Origin: Elusimicrobiaceae bacterium
Lineage (GTDB): Bacteria; Elusimicrobiota; Elusimicrobia; Elusimicrobiales; Elusimicrobiaceae
Direction of reading: 5' to 3'
Assembly: GCA_017961585.1 (NCBI GenBank)
Contig: JAGCWX010000001.1
Span: 1 to 59,492, forward strand
DNA length: 59,492 bases
The notes below the pieces were generated by a model. It had not been told where the DNA came from and did no database searches. It saw only the letters and a list, made by a program, of their open reading frames with translations. Shown piece after piece: positions 8,917 to 17,853 of this stretch (position 1 is its first letter; each line of letters opens with the position of its first letter). Both the position numbers and the translations under genes were made by a program.

Positions 8917-10533
8917 ATGGATAGTTCAGCCCCCGTTTCCGAAAATTCTACCGCCCAAACTACCCAACGTACTTGGGTATGGCATTTGTGCCGCGGGATT
9001 TTTTTGCTAGTCTGTTTGTTGGTAACGGCAGGGCTTTTTTATATCAGCTATCCTCAAAAGTCATTTTCTTTTGCCGCGTGGTTAGTATTGGCCCCTTTTA
9101 TTTGGGGGATTTGTCATTTGCGCGGATTTTGGAGTAGCACCCTCTACGGTTGGTTGACCGGCCTAGTGTGTAACGGCTTGCTGTTGCAGTGGGTTTATTA
9201 TACTTGTGTGCACGGGGGCGGGCTTTCTAAATCCATGGCATTGGCTGCGTGGTTGGGGCTGGCGGCCGTGGTTTCCTTGCAGTTTGCTGTATTTGGCGGA
9301 GCGTGCTATTTCTTGAAAAAAACGGGTGCTTTTTTCCCCTTGTTAGCCGCGTGCGGATGGGTAGCGTTGGAATGGCTGCATCAAACCATAGCGTTTTACG
9401 CGTTGGGATTCCCGTGGATTATGCTGGGATATACGCAATGGAACGTGCCGGAAATTTTGTACGTGGCTTCCTACGTAGGCGTATATGGAATCAGTTTTGT
9501 GTTGGCTTGGGTGGGCAGCAGTGTAGGATGGTGTTTTGGACAGCCGGGGCTTAAAAAAGGGCTTTGGCAATTATTCTTGGCTGTATGTGTTTTTGCCGCT
9601 GTGTTTGGATATGGCCGACATTTTCAAACCCGCCAACAACGTTGGCTTGCGCACCCACATTCGTTACTTAGTGTAGAGGCGGCGTTGCTACAACCCAATA
9701 TTGATCAATATAAAAAATGGACCCCCGAATATGAAGATGAAATTGCCAACACGCTTGAAGAAATGGGTGCCTCGCTAGCGGGTAAAAATTTGTATTTAGC
9801 CGTATGGCCGGAAAGCGCTATTCCTGGTTCGCTCGCGGAAGAACGGTATTTTGATTTATTCTCTCGTATAGGGGAACAAGCCGGGGCATATCAAGTAATT
9901 GGATCCAACATTTTCCACAGTGAACAAGAGCAATATGTGGGAGCATATTTGATGGCCCCTCACTCGGAAGGATTATCTGCTTACCGAAAAATTAAATTAG
10001 TGCCGTTTGGTGAATTTATTCCCTTTGAGCGGGTAGTTTCTTACTTTACCAAAGATGTAGAAGTAATGGGTGCCTTGGGCGGATTTACCCCAGGCCCGAC
10101 ACAACAACCCCTTTTGGAAGCCGGCGGCGTAAAATTGGGGACAACGGTTTGTTATGAATCTATTTTCCCGCAACTGTGGCGCGAACAAAATAAAAACGGG
10201 GCGCAATTGTTTGTAAATATTACCAACGATGCTTGGTTCTTTAGAACGGCGGCCCCTTATCAGCACCTGGCGGCGAACGTACTGCGTGCGGTGGAAAACG
10301 GGCGCCCGGTACTGCGCGCTGCCAATACCGGGTTTTCCGCCTACATTGATGGGTTTGGAAATATTCGGGAAATTTCCCATTTGTTCACGCGCGAGATTTT
10401 GACTACTTCCGTACCCCTTTCGGTGCGGCCGGATAGCACTTTCTATGCCAAGTGGGGCGACTGGTTTGCTTGGTTGTGCGCCATTATATTCTTTACGATT
10501 GGGATTTCGGCCATCGTATTTGTGTATGAATAA
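8917..10533 (+). CDS. lnt: apolipoprotein N-acyltransferase
   Basis: 538 residues. About seven hydrophobic segments fill the first 240, then a periplasmic nitrilase (CN hydrolase) domain, then a last membrane helix. The catalytic triad is visible: Glu in WPESAIPG, Lys in [10 protein letters not shown] and Cys in VCYESIFP. Lnt adds the third acyl chain to lipoproteins at the outer face of the inner membrane, in keeping with a diderm cell. A likely client is the lipoprotein encoded at 14.7-15.1 kb. It lies between the Cys-rich gene and prfB, whose start codon lies inside the lnt 3' end. Confidence 0.95.
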   Translation: MDSSAPVSENSTAQTTQRTWVWHLCRGIFLLVCLLVTAGLFYISYPQKSFSFAAWLVLAPFIWGICHLRGFWSSTLYGWLTGLVCNGLLLQWVYYTCVHGGGLSKSMALAAWLGLAAVVSLQFAVFGGACYFLKKTGAFFPLLAACGWVALEWLHQTIAFYALGFPWIMLGYTQWNVPEILYVASYVGVYGISFVLAWVGSSVGWCFGQPGLKKGLWQLFLAVCVFAAVFGYGRHFQTRQQRWLAHPHSLLSVEAALLQPNIDQYKKWTPEYEDEIANTLEEMGASLAGKNLYLAVWPESAIPGSLAEERYFDLFSRIGEQAGAYQVIGSNIFHSEQEQYVGAYLMAPHSEGLSAYRKIKLVPFGEFIPFERVVSYFTKDVEVMGALGGFTPGPTQQPLLEAGGVKLGTTVCYESIFPQLWREQNKNGAQLFVNITNDAWFFRTAAPYQHLAANVLRAVENGRPVLRAANTGFSAYIDGFGNIREISHLFTREILTTSVPLSVRPDSTFYAKWGDWFAWLCAIIFFTIGISAIVFVYE

Positions 10534-11644
10534 TATTGAATTTAAAGACGTAGCCCAAAAAATTGAGGAATTAGCCGGGCGGGTCAGCAAAATTGAAACC
10601 ATTGATAAAGTGGCTCAAAAGCAGGAAGAGCTTGCCCACTTGCAACAAGTTTCCGCCGCGCCGGAATTTTGGAATGATACCCAGCACGCCAAGGAAGTAA
10701 GCCGCCAAATTGACTGGCTTAAAACTTCGGTGGAGACATTCTTTAATCTCAAAAAACACGTAGAAGATGCCCAAGCCCTTTTTGAATTATGCAAAGAAAT
10801 GCAAGACCAAAATGAGCTGGCTAATTTGTTTGAAAATCTAGCGGAGATTGAAAAGCAAGTAGCACAAAAGGAAGGCGAAATCCGCCTGTGCGAACCGAAT
10901 GATAAATTAAATGCTATTTTGACCATTCACGCCGGGGCCGGGGGGACGGAATCTTGCGATTGGGCCCAAATGCTGGCGCGTATGTATACGCGCTGGGCCG
11001 AACAACACGGATTTAAATTTTCCATTTTGGATTCTCAACCCGGCGATGAAGCCGGCGTGAAAACATTGTCTGCCATGGTGGAAGGCCCGTTTGCCTACGG
11101 TTATCTAAAAGGCGAAAACGGCGTGCACCGCTTGGTGCGCGTATCGCCTTTTGATGCCAACGCACGGCGGCATACTTCGTTTGCTTCGTGCGATGTGCTG
11201 CCGGATATTGATGAAGATATTAACATTGAAATCCCGGAAAGCGATATTGAGTTGGAAACCTCGCGCGCGGGCGGCCACGGCGGCCAAAACGTAAACAAAG
11301 TGGAAAGCGCGGTGCGCCTGTTGCACAAGCCCACAGGGATTGTAGTTTCGTGCCGTATTGAGCGAAGCCAATTGCAAAACCGTCAAACCGCTATGAAAAT
11401 GCTTAAGGCCAAACTTTATGAACTGGAAATGGATAAAAAACGCGGTGAGGCCGAAAAACGCTACGGCCAAAAAGGCGAAATTGCCTGGGGCCATCAAATT
11501 CGTTCCTACGTGTTTATGCCTTATCAGCTTGTGAAAGATTTGCGCAGCGGTTACGAAACCAGCCAAATTACCGCCGTGATGGACGGCGATTTGGACCCCT
11601 TTATTTTGGCTTACTTAAATTACGAAGCCGAGCATAAAAAATGA
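10526..11644 (+). CDS. prfB: peptide chain release factor 2
   Basis: 372 residues in one continuous frame. The stop-codon recognition tripeptide is SPF ([15 protein letters not shown]), typical of RF2 rather than RF1. The peptidyl-tRNA hydrolysis loop is [15 protein letters not shown]. The ATG at 10526 lies 8 bp inside the lnt end, and an upstream frame opening at 10445 lies wholly within lnt. Many bacterial prfB genes carry an in-frame TGA near codon 25 and need a +1 frameshift. Here no stop occurs in the first 30 codons, so that autoregulation is absent. The stop overlaps hemW by 4 bp. Confidence 0.95.
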   Translation: MNNIEFKDVAQKIEELAGRVSKIETIDKVAQKQEELAHLQQVSAAPEFWNDTQHAKEVSRQIDWLKTSVETFFNLKKHVEDAQALFELCKEMQDQNELANLFENLAEIEKQVAQKEGEIRLCEPNDKLNAILTIHAGAGGTESCDWAQMLARMYTRWAEQHGFKFSILDSQPGDEAGVKTLSAMVEGPFAYGYLKGENGVHRLVRVSPFDANARRHTSFASCDVLPDIDEDINIEIPESDIELETSRAGGHGGQNVNKVESAVRLLHKPTGIVVSCRIERSQLQNRQTAMKMLKAKLYELEMDKKRGEAEKRYGQKGEIAWGHQIRSYVFMPYQLVKDLRSGYETSQITAVMDGDLDPFILAYLNYEAEHKK

Positions 11645-12747
11645 GACCCCGCGGATTATACATCCACATTCCCTTCTGTAAACAAAAATGTAATTACTGC
11701 GATTTTGCTTCCTTTGCCGGTAAAGAACAAGTGCGGCAACGTTACTTGTGCGCTTTAGAAAAAGAAGCTGCCGCGTATGCGGACCCGTCTTATACCACCT
11801 TGTATGTAGGCGGGGGAACCCCTAGTTTACTGACGGTGCCCCAACTGCAAACGCTGGGGCGTATGGTTACAAAATATTTTGGGCCGGTTGCGCACTTTGT
11901 AGAAAGCACGTTTGAGGCCAACCCCGAAAGTTTGACCGCTGAAAAAATTGCCTGTTTGCGTGCGTTGGGTTTTAACCGCTTAAGCATGGGACTACAAAGT
12001 TTTCATGATACGGAATTAAAAACGTTGGGACGTGTGCACAATGCGGCACAATTTCTGACAGCGTATCAAGCCGCGCACCGAGGTGGTTTTGAAAATATCA
12101 ACGTGGATTTGATTGCCGGGGTGCCCGGGCAAAGTTTGCAAAGTTTTTCAACAGGGCTTGGCCGGTTGGTAGAGGTGAACCCCAAGCATATTTCCGTATA
12201 TGGGTTGCAAATAGAAGAAGGGACCCCGTTCTTTGCACAGGGTGTAACATGCGATCAGGGGCTCATGCGCCAAATGCTGGAAAAAGCGCACGAAGTGTTA
12301 ACCCGAAACGGGTACCATCATTACGAAATTTCAAACTATGCCAAACCAGGGTATGAATCTAAACACAATACGCTGTATTGGCAAAACGGATCTTATTTAG
12401 GGCTAGGTAGTGCGGCAGCATCTTGCCAAAAAGGAGTGCGCCGTCAAAATGAACCCGGGCTGGAAGCGTATATTTCTTGCGTGGAAGCCGGGGAAAAACC
12501 TACGGCATTTTCCGAGCGACTGACCGGAAAAGCTAAAGAGGGGGAAAATTTGCTTTTGGCGCTTCGGCAGTTAGATGGAGTTGAATTAACCGCCCGGCAA
12601 CGTGCTTGGTTTGGGGCGGAAATTGAAAGGCATGTCAAAAACGGACTTCTCACGCAGGCCGGGAAAAAGGTAAAATTAAGTAAAGAGGGGCTATACCTGG
12701 CAAACGAAGTGTTTCGCAGTTTTGTGGCCCCGTTTGAGGATGCATGA
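11641..12747 (+). CDS. hemW: HemW-like radical SAM protein
   Basis: 368 residues. The radical-SAM triad opens the protein as CKQKCNYC, followed by [10 protein letters not shown] and the NPES and RLSMGLQSF blocks shared by the coproporphyrinogen-dehydrogenase-like group. The C-terminal HemW-type domain contains [13 protein letters not shown] with the HNTLYW block. HemW binds heme and delivers it to respiratory proteins, while true HemN has extra N-terminal residues that are missing here. No other heme gene is present in the window, so the client is unknown. It overlaps prfB and the next gene by 4 bp each. Confidence 0.88.
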   Translation: MRPRGLYIHIPFCKQKCNYCDFASFAGKEQVRQRYLCALEKEAAAYADPSYTTLYVGGGTPSLLTVPQLQTLGRMVTKYFGPVAHFVESTFEANPESLTAEKIACLRALGFNRLSMGLQSFHDTELKTLGRVHNAAQFLTAYQAAHRGGFENINVDLIAGVPGQSLQSFSTGLGRLVEVNPKHISVYGLQIEEGTPFFAQGVTCDQGLMRQMLEKAHEVLTRNGYHHYEISNYAKPGYESKHNTLYWQNGSYLGLGSAAASCQKGVRRQNEPGLEAYISCVEAGEKPTAFSERLTGKAKEGENLLLALRQLDGVELTARQRAWFGAEIERHVKNGLLTQAGKKVKLSKEGLYLANEVFRSFVAPFEDA

Positions 12748-13457
12748 AAGTAAGCGCGCTACGTACCGATGTATTTACGGAAAAGGGGGATTTACCCGCG
12801 TTTGTAGTGCGGTTTTTACCCACGGTGCCGGAAAATACGGTGCTGGCGGTATCCTCAAAAGTAATGGCTCTTTGGAAAGGGTGCAGTGTGGCGTATGAAA
12901 GCCCGGCGCAAAAAGAGGCACTCATCAAGCAGCATAGCCAAGCCGCTTTAAAAACACCCCTCGCGTGGCTGACCATTAAGGACGGTATGGTGATGACCAA
13001 TGCCGGCATTGATCAAAGCAACGCGGACGGTAAATTGATTTTTCTGCCGGATTGTTACGCGTGCGCACGCGAACTGCGCGACGCTTTAAAAAAAGCGTGG
13101 CAGGTGCAAAATTTAGGCGTGGTTGTTACCGATAGCATGATTTTGCCCCTACGGGCCGGTGTGATTGCCGCAGCTGTTGGATATGCTGGATTTGAAGGCG
13201 TAAAAGACTTACGCGGGCAGGCCGATATTTTTGGGCGCAAGTTGGAAACCACCCTGGTGAATGTGGCTGACAGTTTGGCCACCACAGCGGCCCTGGTAAT
13301 GGGCGAGGCGGATGAGCAACAACCCTTGTGCATGCTGGAAGGTGCCCCGGTAGTATTTACGGATGAAATAGACCGGGACGAACTAAAATATCCACCCCAA
13401 AACGATTTGTATACACCGCTTTTAAAAGCGGCAAAATTAATTAGACAGGAGAAGTAA
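12744..13457 (+). CDS. CofE/F420-0 gamma-glutamyl ligase-like protein
   Basis: 237 residues of the CofE-type fold. VLAVSSKVMALWKG sits near the start, then DGMVMTNAGIDQSNADGK, VVVTDSMILPLR and AAVGYAGFEGVKDLRG, which are the conserved metal and GTP-site blocks of F420-0:L-glutamate ligases. No other coenzyme F420 gene is visible. In bacteria without F420, relatives of this protein are thought to add glutamate to other cofactors. The function is therefore an open inference. The gene is locked between hemW (4-bp overlap) and mscL (directly abutting). Confidence 0.75.
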   Translation: MKVSALRTDVFTEKGDLPAFVVRFLPTVPENTVLAVSSKVMALWKGCSVAYESPAQKEALIKQHSQAALKTPLAWLTIKDGMVMTNAGIDQSNADGKLIFLPDCYACARELRDALKKAWQVQNLGVVVTDSMILPLRAGVIAAAVGYAGFEGVKDLRGQADIFGRKLETTLVNVADSLATTAALVMGEADEQQPLCMLEGAPVVFTDEIDRDELKYPPQNDLYTPLLKAAKLIRQEK

Positions 13458-13925
13458 ATGAAAGAAATAGCTAAAGAATTCAAGCAGTTCGTCATGCGCG
13501 GTAACGTGATTGATATGGCAGTTGGTATCATCATCGGCGGCGCATTTACCAAGATTGTAAACTCCATGGTGGCGGATGTATTGATGCCGCTTATCGGGTT
13601 GGCAATTGGTCAAGTTGATTTTTCCAACTGGTTTATTGTGGTGAAAGCCGGTGCCAACGGTGCCCGCCATTTTACCACCATTGCCGCCGCGCAAGAAGCG
13701 GGTGCTACCACTGTTAATTTGGGCTTGTTCTTAAACGCCATAATTAGCTTTTTAATTGTGGCTGCCTGTATTTTTGCCTTGATTAAATTTATCAACAAAT
13801 TAAATTCTATCGGCAAGAAAGAAGAAGCTGCTGCCGCACCGACCACCAAGAAGTGCCCCTTCTGCTTTAGCGACATTCCGTTAAGCGCTGTTCGCTGCCC
13901 GCACTGCACTTCCGAAATTAAATAA
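13458..13925 (+). CDS. mscL: large-conductance mechanosensitive channel MscL with zinc ribbon
   Basis: 155 residues. The first helix FVMRGNVIDMAVGIIIGGAF and the second membrane helix NAIISFLIVAACIFALI are classic MscL. The channel opens on membrane tension and releases solutes under hypo-osmotic shock. The cytoplasmic tail is extended by an Ala-rich linker and a CPFC...CPHC zinc-ribbon motif, an extension seen in a subset of MscL proteins. GGAGAAG precedes the ATG and overlaps the end of the preceding gene. It is the last gene of the secA operon, and a terminator follows 20 bp later. Confidence 0.95.
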   Translation: MKEIAKEFKQFVMRGNVIDMAVGIIIGGAFTKIVNSMVADVLMPLIGLAIGQVDFSNWFIVVKAGANGARHFTTIAAAQEAGATTVNLGLFLNAIISFLIVAACIFALIKFINKLNSIGKKEEAAAAPTTKKCPFCFSDIPLSAVRCPHCTSEIK

Positions 13926-13945
13926 GCAAAGTTGCTTTATAAATA

Positions 13946-13983
13946 CACTTCCTAAAGATATTTTCTTTAGGGAGTGTTTTTTT
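13946..13983 (+). terminator. intrinsic terminator of the secA-mscL operon
   Basis: CACTTCCTAAAG pairs with CTTTAGGGAGTG around a short loop, followed by seven T. Confidence 0.85.
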
Positions 13984-13990
13984 GTGCCTA

Positions 13991-14019
13991 TTTACCAAGC
14001 GCGCGAATTTTTTTACACT
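13991..14019 (+). promoter_or_regulatory. promoter placing +1 at the start codon
   Basis: TTTACC (13991-13996), 17 bp, TACACT (14014-14019), then the six bases ATAAGT and the ATG at 14026. The spacing predicts a leaderless transcript. Confidence 0.5.
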
Positions 14020-14025
14020 ATAAGT

Positions 14026-14715
14026 ATGATTTGTTTTTCCCACCGCGGGGCTAATACCCTGCGTGTACAAAATACGGTAGAGGCCTTTGCCCTAGCACAC
14101 GCACAGGGCGCGCGCTACTTTGAGCTGGATGTGCAGCTGTTACAAGACGGCGCGCTGGCTATTCACCACGATTATTCCCTCTTGGATACGGCGGGCGTAA
14201 ATGTAAAACTAAAAGATTTAACCGCGGCAGATTTAAAAAAATATCCGCTGAAAAATCCGTTTACCAAAGAACCCGCCTACGTGCCGCTACTGCAAGAAGT
14301 TTTACCCATTATTACGCCGGGGCTTGAACTGTTAAACGTGGAACTTAAGAATGACGATAATATTTACCCCGGGCTTGAACAAGCGGTTTTGGCAGCATTG
14401 CCTCAAGAATTGTTGCCCAAAATTTTATTTTCCAGCTTTGATTATGCGTGCTTGCAACGGCTACGCACCTTGGCCCCGCAAGCCCGCCTGGGCCAGCTTA
14501 CGCGCCAATTTAACGTACAAGAACCCCTTGCCCTGGGGGCAGAGAGCGTGCACCTAAAATATACGCGCTTTACGCCGGAAATAGAGCGCGCTTGCCACGA
14601 ACATAACCTTAAAATTTATTGCTATACAGTGAACACAAAGGCACTAGCAATGTGCCTGGCCGCCGAAGGGGTGGACGGGATTTTTACCGATTGCATTGCA
14701 GATTTTTTGGCCTAA
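14026..14715 (+). CDS. glycerophosphodiester phosphodiesterase
   Basis: 229 residues of the GDPD TIM-barrel. SHRGAN opens the protein, with ELDVQLLQDG and HHD supplying the metal and catalytic residues, and VELKNDD and GIFTD further on. The family cuts glycerophosphodiesters into sn-glycerol-3-phosphate and an alcohol. The usual HRG...PENT block reads VQNT here, so the Glu of that block is Gln. The start at 14026 is chosen because the family begins just before HRG and because the -10 box lies six bases upstream. An in-frame opening at 13984 falls inside the promoter. There is no signal peptide, so it is probably cytoplasmic. Confidence 0.85.
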   Translation: MICFSHRGANTLRVQNTVEAFALAHAQGARYFELDVQLLQDGALAIHHDYSLLDTAGVNVKLKDLTAADLKKYPLKNPFTKEPAYVPLLQEVLPIITPGLELLNVELKNDDNIYPGLEQAVLAALPQELLPKILFSSFDYACLQRLRTLAPQARLGQLTRQFNVQEPLALGAESVHLKYTRFTPEIERACHEHNLKIYCYTVNTKALAMCLAAEGVDGIFTDCIADFLA

Positions 14716-14716
14716 A

Positions 14717-14743
14717 GAAACCCCGCACTCGGCGGGGTTTTTC
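14717..14743. terminator. bidirectional terminator
   Basis: AACCCCGC/GCGGGGTT stem flanked by AAAG and TTTTT between two convergent genes. It serves both the GDPD gene and the hpf-lipoprotein operon. Confidence 0.85.
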
Positions 14744-15148
14744 TTAATAATCGTAAGAGGAACTGCTTTCGTTGTCACTACTGCTGCCTTGCATACCGTA
14801 GTATTGCTCGGGCGTGAAACGTTTGGGTTTGGTCCATAAGCGTTTTTCGCCTTTGTAATCGGCGGCGGTATATTCGCCGGGTACTTTGGGCTGCTGGCGG
14901 CGGTCAAAGAAATAGACGTTGGTTTCCGTATCCGGAGCAACGTTAAAGATGTATTTTGATTCGGCCGTGGCAGGCACTTCGCGCCGTTCGGTTTGAGCGA
15001 CGTTTCCTAAATCTTCTAAATAGTCTTCTTTGGTAAGATAGATTTTTTTAGCATACCGTTCGCCGGGTTCTTGTTTTTGTTTGGAAGCGCAAGCCGTTAA
15101 TAAACCGCTTACCGCGCAAATCACTAATAAAAAAGCTAGTTTTTTCAT
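14744..15148 (-). CDS. small lipoprotein
   Basis: 134 residues. The signal ends in a clear lipobox (SGLLTAC), giving a lipid-modified Cys at about residue 20. The mature part is polar with many Tyr, Lys and Glu and ends in a Ser/Tyr-rich tail (GSSSDNESSSSYDY). I recognise no domain. It overlaps folD by 4 bp and is the last gene of the PTS operon. That position may only reflect shared transcription. Lnt, encoded at 8.9-10.5 kb, would acylate it. Confidence 0.75.
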   Translation of the reverse strand: MKKLAFLLVICAVSGLLTACASKQKQEPGERYAKKIYLTKEDYLEDLGNVAQTERREVPATAESKYIFNVAPDTETNVYFFDRRQQPKVPGEYTAADYKGEKRLWTKPKRFTPEQYYGMQGSSSDNESSSSYDY

Positions 15149-16005
15149 AATAACCTCTCTTTTGAAAGTACCATATTTTCCAGCAATACCGCAAGGGTAA
15201 CCGGCCCTACTCCGCCCGGCACCGGGGAGTAAGATACCCCGTGTTGGGAAAGTGCAATAGGGTCAGCATCGCCGATAAGGCGGTTGTTATCCCAATTGGT
15301 AGAAATGTCAATTACCATGGAGCCGGGCTTTAGCCAAGAGGCCTGTAACAACCCCGGGGCTCCCGCCGCCGAACAAACAATGTCGGCATCTTTGATAGCG
15401 CGGGGCAAATCGGTTTGGCGGTGGCAAATTTTAACCGTGGCATTTTGACACGTGAGTAAATGCGCCAACGGACGCCCTACCGTGGAAGAACGACCAACGA
15501 CGGCCACTTCCTTGCCGGCTAAGTTTACATGGTAAAAATCAAGCAAATCAATAACAGCCATAGCCGTGCACGGTACAAAGCCGGGCAAGGCGGCAATTTC
15601 GTTCCAGGTTTTGCACAAAAACAAGTTGCCCATGTTGACGTTGGACATACCGTCCACATCCTTTTGCGGAGTCAAATGAGCGGCATAATCGGTAGCGGCT
15701 AAATGCGGCGGCAACGGGCGCGGAATGAGAATAGCATCCACGGCCGGATCTTGCGAGAGGCGTTGAATTAAGGAAACAAATTTGGGCGCCGGAGTTTGAT
15801 TGTCTATTTCAAAAATTTTGGTTTGCAGCCCAATTTTCTTGGCGGCGGCGACTTCTTTTTGTAAATAAACATACGCCCCGCGATCCGCAGTAGAGCCCAC
15901 GGCAGCCAGCGAGATCGGGCGGCCGATTTTTTGCCGCACGGCGGCGGCCCTTTTGGCTAAGGGTTCGCGAATGTGTTGAGCAAGAGTGCGACCTTCCAGA
16001 ATCAT
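15145..16005 (-). CDS. folD: FolD, methylene-THF dehydrogenase/cyclohydrolase
   Basis: 286 residues. Family blocks are in order: YVYLQKEVAAAKKIG with the catalytic Tyr and Lys, PRPLPPHL, KDVDGMSNVNMG, PCTAMAVIDLL, the dinucleotide-binding VVGRSSTVGRPLAHLL and PGGVGPVTLAVLLEN. The enzyme interconverts 5,10-methylene-THF and 10-formyl-THF for purine synthesis and formyl-Met-tRNA. It sits 18 bp after lepA and overlaps the lipoprotein gene. Confidence 0.95.
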   Translation of the reverse strand: MILEGRTLAQHIREPLAKRAAAVRQKIGRPISLAAVGSTADRGAYVYLQKEVAAAKKIGLQTKIFEIDNQTPAPKFVSLIQRLSQDPAVDAILIPRPLPPHLAATDYAAHLTPQKDVDGMSNVNMGNLFLCKTWNEIAALPGFVPCTAMAVIDLLDFYHVNLAGKEVAVVGRSSTVGRPLAHLLTCQNATVKICHRQTDLPRAIKDADIVCSAAGAPGLLQASWLKPGSMVIDISTNWDNNRLIGDADPIALSQHGVSYSPVPGGVGPVTLAVLLENMVLSKERLL

Positions 16006-16023
16006 AATACTATTGTAGCAAAT

Positions 16024-17853
16024 CTACTCCTCATCTATCTTAAGCATAGCCACAAACGCTTCCTGCGGAATGTTTAAACTACCAATGGATTTCATGCGCT
16101 TTTTGCCTTCTTTTTGCTTTTCCAGCAGTTTGCGTTTGCGGGTGATATCGCCGCCGTAACACTTGGCAATTACGTCTTTGCGATAGGCGGGGATGGTTTC
16201 ACGCGCAATCACTTTGCCGTTGATAGCGGCCTGGACGGCTACTTCAAATTGTTGACGGCCGATAAGCTCTTTTAACTTGGCACACAAGGCGCGGCCGATC
16301 GTTTGGGCTTTGTCTTTATGTACCACGGTGGAAAGCGCGTCCACCGGGGTGCCGTGCAGTAAAATTTCCATTAAAACTACGTCGGAGCTTTTAAACCCGG
16401 CTACTTCGTAATCAAACGAGGCATACCCCTTGGAAACGGATTTTAGTTTGTTGTAAAAATCTATTACCATTTCGCCCATGGGCATTTCGTATTTGATAAT
16501 CACGCGCTGGTTGGAAAGGTGATCCATACTCATAAACGTGCCGCGCTTTTCTTTAAGAAGCGTCATCACGCCGTCCATAAATTCCACCGGGGTAACAATG
16601 GTGATGTGGATGACGGGCTCTTTGATGTCAATAATGTCCCCATACGGCGGGAAATTGGCCGGGTTATCAATAATTTTATAGCCGGGATCGTCGGGCGCTT
16701 CGGGCAAGGCAGCTAACTCTTGCGAGTGGGATTTGCGCGGGGTAAATTTTACGTGATAGACCACGTTGGGGGACGTGGCAATTAACGATAAATTAAATTC
16801 GCGCTCCAAACGTTCTTTGACAATTTCAATATGCAAAATGCCCATAAATCCCAAGCGAAAACCAAAGCCAAGTGCTTTGGAAGTTTCGCTTTGGTATTGG
16901 AAAGAACTGTCGGAAAGGTGGAGTTTTTCCAACGCTTTGCGAAGGAGGGGAAAATCGGTTGTTTCCACGGGGAAGATGCTGGCAAACACGACGGGTTTGG
17001 CGTCTTCGTACCCGGGCAGCGGCTCTTGAGCGGGATTTTCAGACAGGGTAATCGTGTCGCCCACTTTTACTTGGTGGATGTCTTTAATGCCGGCGGCCAA
17101 ATAGCCCACTTCACCTGCGGTAAGTTGGTTGCATTTGTGCAGTTGCTTGGGGGTCATAAAGCCGATTTCTTCGGCCTTGTACGTGGCCCCGGAGGACATA
17201 AATTGTACCGTTTGGCCCGGTTTAAGTGTGCCGTCCACCAAGCGGATGTACATAATCACACCGCGGAAAGCATCATAATACGAATCAAAAATTAGCGCGC
17301 GCAGCGGTTTATCTGCCGAACCGGACGGAGCGGGAATATCGGTAATAATACGATCCAGCAAATGCTCAATGCCCATACCGGTTTTGGCGCTTACACGTTC
17401 GGCCTCAATCGGTTCGCGCAAAATATCCCAAAGTTGTTCTTCTGAAGCGTCTGCGTCGGATTGGGACAAATCCACTTTGTTCATTACGGGGATAATTTTG
17501 AGCCCTAAACTTTGGGCTAAATGGGCGTGGGCCACGGTTTGCGCTTCCACCCCTTGTGAAGCATCCACCAGCAGGAGTACGCCTTCGCACGCACGCAACG
17601 AGCGCGAAACTTCGTACGAAAAATCCACGTGCCCGGGGGTATCAATTAAATTTAAAATATAGTCTTTGTACGCAATGCGCACGGCCTTGGCTTTGATGGT
17701 GATGCCGCGCTCGCGCTCCAGGTCCATGCCGTCTAAAAGCTGGGCTTGCATTTTGCGCTTGGGTACGGTGCCGGTGTCTTCTAAAATGCGGTCTGAAAGG
17801 GTGGTCTTACCGTGGTCAATATGGGCAACGATGGAAAAATTACGAATCTTCAT
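16024..17853 (-). CDS. lepA: elongation factor 4 (LepA)
   Basis: 609 residues, the normal length. The GTPase motifs AHIDHGKTT, DTPGHVDF and NKVDL occupy the N-terminal part, followed by EF-like domains and the LepA-specific C-terminal domain (YKKDVIAKCYGGD-type block, here AYRKDVIAKCYGGDITRK). LepA binds ribosomes at the inner membrane and helps with stalled or misassembled ribosomes. Its start codon lies 14 bp inside the end of ptsI, so translation is probably coupled to the PTS operon. Confidence 0.97.
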   Translation of the reverse strand: MKIRNFSIVAHIDHGKTTLSDRILEDTGTVPKRKMQAQLLDGMDLERERGITIKAKAVRIAYKDYILNLIDTPGHVDFSYEVSRSLRACEGVLLLVDASQGVEAQTVAHAHLAQSLGLKIIPVMNKVDLSQSDADASEEQLWDILREPIEAERVSAKTGMGIEHLLDRIITDIPAPSGSADKPLRALIFDSYYDAFRGVIMYIRLVDGTLKPGQTVQFMSSGATYKAEEIGFMTPKQLHKCNQLTAGEVGYLAAGIKDIHQVKVGDTITLSENPAQEPLPGYEDAKPVVFASIFPVETTDFPLLRKALEKLHLSDSSFQYQSETSKALGFGFRLGFMGILHIEIVKERLEREFNLSLIATSPNVVYHVKFTPRKSHSQELAALPEAPDDPGYKIIDNPANFPPYGDIIDIKEPVIHITIVTPVEFMDGVMTLLKEKRGTFMSMDHLSNQRVIIKYEMPMGEMVIDFYNKLKSVSKGYASFDYEVAGFKSSDVVLMEILLHGTPVDALSTVVHKDKAQTIGRALCAKLKELIGRQQFEVAVQAAINGKVIARETIPAYRKDVIAKCYGGDITRKRKLLEKQKEGKKRMKSIGSLNIPQEAFVAMLKIDEE

